Shown here piece by piece: positions 17,524-25,400 of a stretch of 64,000 nucleotides of DNA. The DNA lies in assembly GCA_039817415.1 (NCBI GenBank), contig JBCBVV010000033.1:16138-80137 (forward strand), given 5' to 3'. A program made the translations under genes and the position numbers. The stretch is from JALEFZ01 sp039817415 (GTDB taxonomy: Bacteria > Bacteroidota > Bacteroidia > J057). Below the pieces are notes generated by a model. That model ran no database searches and was not told the origin of the DNA. It was given only the letters and a program-made list of their open reading frames with translations. The number at the start of each line of letters is the position of its first letter. Within the stretch, counting starts at the first letter, position 1.

Positions 17524-18384
17524 ATGACAAAAGTAACATTCATCGGATTAGGCATCATGGGAAGTAGAATGGCTAAAAATCTACTTTCAAATGGGGTTGA
17601 CTTAACCGTTTACAATCGTTCTGAGGAAGCTGCGAATGAACTGGCATCTGCTGGGGCTCAAAAGGCTGACACCATAGAAGAAGCAGTTCAAGAAGCTGAT
17701 ATTGTCATTAGTATGCTATCCCATCCTGAGGCCGTAGAAGCAGTTATGCTTACACAGGGCCTTCCCAATATGAAGAAAGGTGCTCTGTGGATGGATTCCT
17801 CTACAGTAAACCCTTCATTTGTAGAGAAGTCATATGCCCATGCCCAGTCATTCGATATAGCTTATATGGACGCTCCGGTAGCCGGAACAAAGCCTCAGGC
17901 CGCTAATGGGGAATTGGTATTCTTTGTAGGTGGGGAGGCAACGAACCTAGAAAAGGCTGAAGGTTTGATGAAGTACATGGGGAAAAAAGTCATGCACATT
18001 GGAGAGGTAGGCAAAGGAGCGGCCTTTAAAATGCTGGTTAATGCCTTGCTTGCTCAGTCTATGATTATCTTTTCTGAGACCCTGTTACTAGGAGAAAAGA
18101 TGGGCTTGGATAAAGAATTTCTCCTCAACACCCTTCCCAATCTTGTGGTATCAGCCCCCTTCACCAAGTTCAAGGCGGAAATGATTCGAGCCAATGATTA
18201 TGAAGTACAGTTTCCCCTTGAACTCATGCATAAGGACCTTCACTTGGCGAGTCTGACAGCATACGAACAAGGACAACCTCTTTATTTAGCAAACCTAGCC
18301 AAAGAATTGTTTGGGCAAGCAAAAGAGAAAGGCTTAGGAAGAGAGGATTTCGCAGCTATTCATGCATTTTTGGAAGGTAAATAA
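17524..18384 (+). CDS. NAD(P)-dependent beta-hydroxyacid dehydrogenase
   Basis: This 286-residue protein belongs to the 3-hydroxyisobutyrate/glyoxylate reductase family. It has the cofactor motif FIGLGIMGSRMA (6-17), the substrate motif DAPVAGTKPQAANGEL (116-131) and the catalytic lysine region GKGAAFKMLVN with Lys169 and Asn173. The family reduces or oxidises small beta-hydroxyacids or semialdehydes; several are detoxifying succinic semialdehyde or glyoxylate reductases. The substrate cannot be told from the sequence. It is divergent from the AraC regulator. Confidence 0.88.
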   Translation: MTKVTFIGLGIMGSRMAKNLLSNGVDLTVYNRSEEAANELASAGAQKADTIEEAVQEADIVISMLSHPEAVEAVMLTQGLPNMKKGALWMDSSTVNPSFVEKSYAHAQSFDIAYMDAPVAGTKPQAANGELVFFVGGEATNLEKAEGLMKYMGKKVMHIGEVGKGAAFKMLVNALLAQSMIIFSETLLLGEKMGLDKEFLLNTLPNLVVSAPFTKFKAEMIRANDYEVQFPLELMHKDLHLASLTAYEQGQPLYLANLAKELFGQAKEKGLGREDFAAIHAFLEGK

Positions 18385-18438
18385 CATATTTTTCCTACTT
18401 TCATATTGAATTTCGTGCATATAAATAGCCTGGTCAAT

Positions 18439-18951
18439 ATGGATTATGAAAAGCTTCTGATTGATGCACATAGTAAATCAACCAAAGATCAGATTGTGGC
18501 TCATATAGGCGATGATCCGCAACGACTAGCGGATTTCATGAACACCTATATGGGCGACAATCCTGTTGTTGTCCAACGAGCGGCATGGTGCATCAGAGAC
18601 CTAGGAAAGGGTATTCCACAACTCATGGAGCCCTATTGGACTGACATGATTGCCATGATGAAGCAAGATCATCATGATGCTGTCCAGCGAAATACTTTGG
18701 CTCTCTTAGCAGAGATCAAGATTGAAGAGAAATACTGGGATGATCTTTATGAATATTGTTTCAATCTTCTCCAAAACCCACAAAAACCTGCCGCTATTCG
18801 GGTACATGCCATGACTGTATTGTTCCAAATAGCCAATCAGATACCAGAATTAAAGCCAGAGTTAGCTATGGTTATTGAAGAACACCTCCCTATGGGAAGT
18901 AGTGGCTTCAAAAACCGAGGCGGAAAATTATTGAAGAAACTTCGGGCCTGA
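18439..18951 (+). CDS. HEAT-repeat-like hypothetical protein
   Basis: A 170-residue all-helical protein; paired helices such as PVVVQRAAWCIRDLG, DAVQRNTLALLAEI and PAAIRVHAMTVLFQIANQ recur about every 35-40 residues, as in HEAT or DNA alkylation repeat folds. An in-frame TTG at 18406 would add 11 residues, but the ATG at 18439 is preferred. A TTTG-N23-TACTTTCA promoter-like pair lies at 18369-18403. Convergent with the next gene, with 2 bases between stops. Function unknown. Confidence 0.7.
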   Translation: MDYEKLLIDAHSKSTKDQIVAHIGDDPQRLADFMNTYMGDNPVVVQRAAWCIRDLGKGIPQLMEPYWTDMIAMMKQDHHDAVQRNTLALLAEIKIEEKYWDDLYEYCFNLLQNPQKPAAIRVHAMTVLFQIANQIPELKPELAMVIEEHLPMGSSGFKNRGGKLLKKLRA

Positions 18952-18953
18952 GC

Positions 18954-20516
18954 CTATTTTTGAATCAATTCCCAAAGACCTGATTTGTCTAAGTGAGTAA
19001 AGCCAGCTAGTTGATGCCTTCCTCTTGGATTGTAGCTTCCGCTTTTGCCTCGTGTAAGCTGTGACCACTCGTAAACCATGAAGGTTACCTTATGGTTCTT
19101 GTTGACCTTGGTGAGTTTAGAGGAAGCGGGTAGGTCTTTTTGTCCTTCCATATGCATTTGAGCTTCACCGTATACCTTTTCTTGATCCGTCACAACGAAG
19201 ACCAACATCCTGTAATTGGAAGGATCGTTCAAGGCCAGTTTTTCCACCATTTCTGGAAATTTGGCATTCAAAGGAAATTCACCTTGCACGTCATTACGCT
19301 CATACCAAGTGGGACGAGAACCGTCTTTGAGGAATTTTTCAATAGGTGTCATCATAAGGAAGCCTCCAGGAATAGCGTAATACCTACAATCGATGTAGTC
19401 ATTCTCCTGAATGATATCGTCTAACCTTTTCTTAACATCACCCAGGGTAGTCGCTCTCTTTCCTCTTGGGAAAAGGGAATAAGTGCTTTGCGACGGAATC
19501 AAACTAGAATTGACACGCATGCTAAGTTGAGTACTCGCCTCTTTCAACGGCCATGAAGCCGGAGGGAGGAAGGAAGGCTTTCCATTGGTAGACTTAAACT
19601 TCGCCGAACTCTGCTTGTCATTCTCTGGAGTATTGGAATCACTCAAGATATCTGAAATAGTATCTTCCTCATCCCCTCTTGAACCTGGGTCATCTTCAAA
19701 GCCTATGTCTACATCCTCATCATCGAAAATAGAACCCGGAGAAAATTCATCTCCATCCCCAATAAACTCAAGGCCAGATTCACCTCCTTCCCAAATAAGG
19801 GAGGTTACATCAACAATATTCCACTCAAATACCTTGCGGGTATAGTATTCCACAAAGTTGACCTTATCATCTCGAACTTCGATTGAATTGGCAGCATATC
19901 GGAGGCCGTTGAGGAGCTGTATCCATCCCGTAGAGTCATTCAGCGTGCCTTCTACATCCGTGGTGGGAGCTAGCATGATTTGTCCGGGAACAACTACACC
20001 CTTCACATAATCCATCTCAACTTCTTCCCATTGGCGAATTCTGGGGCTACTGCTATAACGAGATCTTCTCCTTCTTCTCCTAACGTAGTGATCTGGTCTA
20101 AGTATTTTCAGTCTATCCTTTGTCCAAGAGAAATCTAGTAGGGTAGCTTGGGTCTCATCTACTGCAACCAGCATATTATTGTCGATGTCAGGAACGATGT
20201 AGGACTCCTCGTTTTCAAAATCACCAAAAATATCATCTGCTACGGATGCCTCTTCATCTAGGGGATTGAACTCCCGCACGGCTCCATAACTATACAGAAT
20301 TTTATGAATATCTCGGTAGTAAACAGAACGCATGTTACCCGGATCACTTTCCCAAAAGTAGTATTGAATCTTTTGACGATCTCTATTCTCTCCTTTGATA
20401 ACAACCTTTTGGGAGGTTCCATCAATGAGAATGATTCGATCAGGCTTGGATTGCGCAAGGGATGACAAAGAAGTCATCATCGTACACGCCAGAAGAAGGA
20501 TGAGATATTTTCGCAT
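18954..20516 (-). CDS. Secreted hypothetical protein with Arg-rich and acidic segments
   Basis: The signal peptide ends near SLAQS (residue 22). Residues about 24-70 form a beta-rich start (IILIDGTSQKVVIKGENRD) similar in feel to proteins that read out a configuration string, but no domain is recognised. A run of seven arginines interrupted once (VRRRRRRSR, near residue 150) precedes a long acidic, glycine-poor linker (about 240-300, with FDDEDVDIGFEDD). The C-terminal third looks folded. Likely periplasmic or cell surface. Single gene; convergent with the HEAT-like gene. Confidence 0.75.
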   Translation of the reverse strand: MRKYLILLLACTMMTSLSSLAQSKPDRIILIDGTSQKVVIKGENRDRQKIQYYFWESDPGNMRSVYYRDIHKILYSYGAVREFNPLDEEASVADDIFGDFENEESYIVPDIDNNMLVAVDETQATLLDFSWTKDRLKILRPDHYVRRRRRRSRYSSSPRIRQWEEVEMDYVKGVVVPGQIMLAPTTDVEGTLNDSTGWIQLLNGLRYAANSIEVRDDKVNFVEYYTRKVFEWNIVDVTSLIWEGGESGLEFIGDGDEFSPGSIFDDEDVDIGFEDDPGSRGDEEDTISDILSDSNTPENDKQSSAKFKSTNGKPSFLPPASWPLKEASTQLSMRVNSSLIPSQSTYSLFPRGKRATTLGDVKKRLDDIIQENDYIDCRYYAIPGGFLMMTPIEKFLKDGSRPTWYERNDVQGEFPLNAKFPEMVEKLALNDPSNYRMLVFVVTDQEKVYGEAQMHMEGQKDLPASSKLTKVNKNHKVTFMVYEWSQLTRGKSGSYNPRGRHQLAGFTHLDKSGLWELIQK

Positions 20517-20688
20517 GCTTATTTGGTTTCTCAGAGTTGGCCTACTCTATAATACTTGATCAAACGGAAAATATTTCCTGAGGATCAAAAAATGATTGAG
20601 AATAATCAACAAGATGACAATTTTTCACTTGTCGGAATAACACTTTTCTTCCCAAAGATGTGGATAACTAGGCTTTTAGCAAAGAAAT

Positions 20689-20714
20689 GAGCCTGATACC
20701 GAAGTACCAGGCTC
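20689..20714 (-). terminator. Intrinsic terminator of MORN gene
   Basis: GAGCCTG (20689-20695) pairs with CAGGCTC (20708-20714), with TAC/GTA inside. The minus-strand continuation is ATTTCTTTG, a modest U-tract. Confidence 0.6.
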
Positions 20715-20735
20715 TTTCAACTATTATGATCAGCT

Positions 20736-21818
20736 CTATTTTTTGTTTCCTCTCGAATTGCCAAGGTGCTTACCTTGCTGGAATAGACCTTCCATTACTG
20801 TCCCGTTAGCCTTGGTTAGTTTTCCCTGCCCCTGCATTTTTCCATATTGCCATTCTCCTACATAGACATCTCCGTTGGGAAATTCGTAGACTCCTTGACC
20901 ATGTCTTTTGTCAAAATTCCATTCTCCTTCGTACTTCCCTCCAGCAAAAAAGACATAAGATCCCTGGCCTTTCTTTTTACCAAAGTACCAGCCTCCTTGG
21001 TAGTAGTCTCCATTCCCATAGGTCAATTTACCCTGACCGTGGTATTTACCATTTTTCAATTCTCCTACATAAACTGTCCCGGAGGGCGAAGTAAGGGTTC
21101 CTTTTCCTTCCATGCGGCCATTTTCCCAATTCCCCTCATAGGTGATTCCATTGGTATAGGTGATCTTTCCAAAGCCCTGTTTACGACCATTTTTCCAAGC
21201 ACCTTCATAGACAATTCCAGAAGCGGTTGTTAACGTACCCTGGCCATTTCGCTTGTTGTTTGCATACTCTCCTACATAGACATCCCCATTGGAATAGTTG
21301 TAGGTAGCTTGGCCTAAAAAGGTAGTTCCTTCCCATTTTCCCTTGAGTTGGGTCCCGTTTTCATAGGTTAATACTCCTTCACCCGATGGCTCATTGTTGG
21401 AAAAGTTTCCTTTGAATACGCTCTTGTCGGAATATGTATATTCTCCTTTGCCTTGGTATTTTCCTGCTACAAATTCTCCTACATATTTTTCACCCGCGAT
21501 GTAGGTAAAGGTGCCTTGTCCATGCATTTGGTCGGATTTCCAGTTGCCGTCGTAGACATCTCCTTTAGCATAGGTATATATACCCTGGCCCTCCTTGAGG
21601 TTATCTTTCCATTCACCAGAATACTTATCCCCATTGGAGAGTTCATAAGTTCCGATTCCATTTCTCTTGCTGTTTTTCCATTCGCCCTTGTAGACATCAC
21701 CGTTTTTATACTTGTAAAGGCCTTTGCCATTCTTACAATTTCCACGACATTGGGCGTAAAGGTCGGTACTGACAATCAGCCACATACCTATGATGATAAA
21801 AGAAGTCAGGGTTCGCAT
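20736..21818 (-). CDS. Secreted MORN-repeat protein (14 repeats)
   Basis: The signal peptide (residues 1-23, ending in LYAQ) is followed by about 14 uninterrupted 23-residue MORN repeats of the form G.G.Y.Y.NGD.Y.GEW.. spanning almost the whole 360-residue protein, and a short basic tail. MORN arrays make flat beta sheets that bind membranes or partner proteins. The frame extends 31 codons further, but the ATG at 21816-21818 begins the signal peptide. A terminator follows. The signal peptide makes a periplasmic or surface role likely; binding partner unknown. Confidence 0.9.
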   Translation of the reverse strand: MRTLTSFIIIGMWLIVSTDLYAQCRGNCKNGKGLYKYKNGDVYKGEWKNSKRNGIGTYELSNGDKYSGEWKDNLKEGQGIYTYAKGDVYDGNWKSDQMHGQGTFTYIAGEKYVGEFVAGKYQGKGEYTYSDKSVFKGNFSNNEPSGEGVLTYENGTQLKGKWEGTTFLGQATYNYSNGDVYVGEYANNKRNGQGTLTTASGIVYEGAWKNGRKQGFGKITYTNGITYEGNWENGRMEGKGTLTSPSGTVYVGELKNGKYHGQGKLTYGNGDYYQGGWYFGKKKGQGSYVFFAGGKYEGEWNFDKRHGQGVYEFPNGDVYVGEWQYGKMQGQGKLTKANGTVMEGLFQQGKHLGNSRGNKK

Positions 21819-22165
21819 CGGGTCTAGGTTTAAAGAATGAAGCAGCGTGTTAACTTTTATAAATATAAGCTTGTTCCAACAATTTTTTAAAACATTCAAC
21901 GAATGCCGCAAAAATCATCAAATGGAGTGTGTAAGCTTTGTATTGTATATGAATGGTCTGAAACGCTGAATTCCTTACCGAAAGAAACATATTTTTTTTC
22001 TCTCCTGACAAATTATGCAAGAATACCTAGTAGCAAGGGTAAGAAAATTTAGTGTATTGGCGTAAAAATCGCATTTGGTAAAAAAATATGGGCACCAAAT
22101 ATTTTGCCTCCCTTAGATTAATATATTCCTATAATTTCTTCCTAGCAATCATTAGACAGGAAAGA
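21819..22165. other. Intergenic stretch upstream of MORN gene
   Basis: About 350 AT-rich bases containing the MORN promoter on the minus strand (not resolved: TATATTTA near 21858-21865 is one mismatch from TANNTTTG). No RNA gene or long repeat was recognised. Confidence 0.4.
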
Positions 22166-22300
22166 ATGATGGTGAGCCCAATCAAGCATCTACTCTACAA
22201 AATCCTATTCTCAGTCGCACTTTCATCCGTGATGATCTCATCATCCCAAAGTGATGTATCATATGAGTTACCCCAAAGAGGACTACAATCTGATTGTTAG
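22166..22300 (+). CDS. Possible short secreted peptide (44 aa)
   Basis: From ATG 22166 the frame gives a basic, signal-peptide-like start (PIKHLLYK, then ILFSVALSSVMISSS) and a 17-residue polar tail ending in Cys. AGGAAAG stands just before the start. It lies alone in a 590-base gap between minus-strand genes and no clear terminator follows except the hairpin at 22338. The peptide is short and without homology, so it may be spurious. Confidence 0.3.
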   Translation: MMVSPIKHLLYKILFSVALSSVMISSSQSDVSYELPQRGLQSDC

Positions 22301-22337
22301 CCATATCTAGTAGATGGGTTCATCTTCCTCACAAATA

Positions 22338-22387
22338 ATTGAGCCATAAGCATGTCTAGATAAACTAGAACATACTCATGGCTCAAT
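22338..22387. terminator. Long hairpin between small ORF and alpha-2-macroglobulin gene
   Basis: ATTGAGCCAT (22338-22347) pairs with ATGGCTCAAT (22378-22387), and an inner ATGTCTAG pairs with CTAG-A-ACAT around a bulge. It lies 24 bases after the alpha-2-macroglobulin stop. There is no strong U-tract, so it may be a 3' stabilising hairpin rather than a classical terminator. Confidence 0.6.
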
Positions 22388-22410
22388 GTTAACTCGCTTC
22401 AGTGGGAGAT

Positions 22411-25400
22411 TTAGTTTCCGTTAGCAGCCGGAAGGACCTCTACCCAAGCTCCCCCTACTCTACCGCCAATGGTATTATCATACATCGCTTCTGAAGTAAC
22501 GGAAGGATGCCAGTATTTTCCTAGGTATGATGCATTAAGCATGACATAAAAGGTTTTAGACTTCCCTCTATTGATATCAAAGAAGGTATATACTCTGTCA
22601 TCTCGGATATCCTGATAAGTAGGTTTATCACCTTTGGCCTTGGTACCATCAAGACGGTTGTTGTGAATTTCCCAGCCAGAGGGGAAGATTTGGTTCAATA
22701 CCATCTCTCTATAATTTTTATTCCCCGTATTGGTCAAGGTAACCTTGGCTCTGAAATCAGTACCTTGCTGGATTTTGAAAGGATCCATTTTGGTTCCATC
22801 CAATGCCTGATACTCCACATTAACCTTCAAGCCATTTTCAGCGGAAGTTTTATCTCCTTCAATAGGAATACCATCTAGTACCAATCTTGGATAGAGTGGG
22901 CCCCCAGACTGGTTGCGGAATTCCAATTGGCCTGCGACAACCTCAGACATATCCATTTGCCAGATAGGTGCAGTCATGTTAATCGTCTTCCAGCTATCGC
23001 GTTTGTTAAGGCGATATTGAAATTTCGCATTTCGCTTGGTTTTCCCTTTGCCTGCAAATTCAGCCATTCCCAAAAGGGTGTAAGCCGTAGTCTGTGTACT
23101 GTACCATCTTTGAGAACACATTCTGTTTGAGAGGTAAAGGGCGACATCAGATGCCTTGTCTCGCATGTCCATGATGCTGAGTACTTGCAAAATAACGGCC
23201 TTATCCCTTACGGAAGAACCGTAGGTGTAGGACATCGAGTAGTACTCTGGCACATCTGTCGTCAAATCCTTGGCTACTTTTTTGGCGAGGTCTCTTTGGC
23301 CTGCTAGGTGGTACGCACCAGCCAGATACCATTGAGCAGCAACAGGAAGATCTTTGATTTTACGGAGACGGTTCATTGCCCCCATTTCGGCCTTACCGGC
23401 CAGCGCCAGGGTATACAATCTGTATCCTTGGGTATTGGCTGCGGATCTTCTTCTCCAATTGTAATCACTTTTACCTGGGAAGGACCAATTTCTTGCAGCT
23501 TCTTGCTGATAGGTCAATATACCGTTCAGGAATCTATCTGGAAGGGTGTATCCTTCATTTTGTGCCTGAATCAAGAAATGGGAAGCATAATTGGTCCCCC
23601 AAGCATTGGTATTTTGGTTCCCAGGCCAGTAGGCCAAGCCTCCATTCGGTACTTGGAAGTGATACAATCGTTTGATCCCAGCCTTTACGTTTTTGTCGAT
23701 CTTCTCTTTCTGCTCCTCCGACAGGTCGGTCAACTTAGCCAGCATCAATTGCGGAAAGACGGAGGAAGTAGTTTGCTCAACACATCCATATGGATATCGA
23801 ATCAGATATTTCAATCTTTCTCCCAGGTTAAGAGGAGGCATATAACTCACCTCAAAAGAACCATTATTGGTTCCGGCCATTCCTAAGGGACGATATTCTT
23901 GCTTCCAGTTAGCTTTGTTGTTGACAGTGGCTGAAAAGACATCCGTAATTCTTGGATTTGGGTTTCTGATTTCGATGTCTGTTTCATAAACAGCCGTTTC
24001 ACCACCTGAGAATACGGTAAACTTCACGTGAGTAGTACCGATAGACTTGAGGACATCTGCTTCAAAAGCTGTCGTCTTTTCACCCATCTGACTGAAATTC
24101 AAAGACTGGGTTTCGCTTCCATTTACCAGGATTTTGCTTCCTGCATCAATCTTTACATTTACCTTCTTGATGTTGTCTTTCATGGTAAAGACGGTTACAG
24201 GCAACTGCACTTTTTCTCCAGGTCCAAGTACTCTTGGTAAGGTCCCCAATACCATCAATGGCTGCCTAACTGGAGTGGATACTTCAGCAGCTCCATAGGC
24301 TCCCTTTGGATCACCCGCGATAACCATGGTTCGAACTTCGCCGACGTAATTCGGCATTTTCATCTTATGATTGGCCTTTTCTCCAGCTTTTAGGGTAAAG
24401 GGTCCAATAAATCTTACCACAGGACGGAAACGATCCTCTTTTTTGGCATCCTTCTCATCTGCTCCTGCGCCCCCACCAATATTCAGTAGGCTCTTCACTT
24501 CGCCTCCATAGGCACCTAAGACCTGATCAAACATATCCCAGGTTTTCACATCCAGTGCTTCTCGCTGGTAAAAGTTGTTCCAAGGATCAGGCGTTTGAAA
24601 TCGAGTAATTCCCAACAATCCTTCATCAACTACAGCTACTGTGTAGGTCATAGGCTTGCCATCAGCTTCTGAGATTTGAATGTTAAAGTCAGAATTGGGA
24701 CGAATTTCGGAGGCCATTCTTACCTGAGGGGTCAAATGAGTCTCTGGATTTTCAACTTTGATAGGTATGACCCCATATAGCCTAATGGGCAGGTCGTTTT
24801 TAGTCTGCTGGTGAGGCTGTAGCATGGTCACATTGGCATAGATGTTTGGTGCCATGCTCTTTTTAGCCTTAAAGGTAAACCTGGTTGTTCCTTCTTCCCC
24901 ATCAACCCAGTAGGACTCGATTACCTTGGAGCCAGACTCTATTGAAACCAACATTCTTGCCGTAGAGGAGGAAGGGATATTCAGGGTAACATTTTCCCCT
25001 ACATCATATTTCTCCTTATCTGCTGTGAAGGTCAACATTTGTGCCCCATCACGTCTGTTGTCAGTAGAACGTCCGGCCCATCCTGGCCAATCCACATATA
25101 CAATTGATCCAGTGGCGTGTCCCCCCTTCTTGTCCTTAACACGAATCAAGTATCTCCCCCACTGTGGGTAATCAATTTTCAATTTGTAGGTAGCAGAACC
25201 ATTTACGGTATTTATGGTCGCTGAGGCAACTTCCTCCTGACGAACTCGACCGTTGTAAATACCGATGTTTTCTTGCGATCTGTCCCACCACCATTTCCAG
25301 TTGAGCTTGTATACACGAACATCAAGTTCGGTGTCTTTGTATTTCCCATCTGGATCAACAGACACAATCTCAAATGAGTGATCCTGATCTGTGAGGAGCA

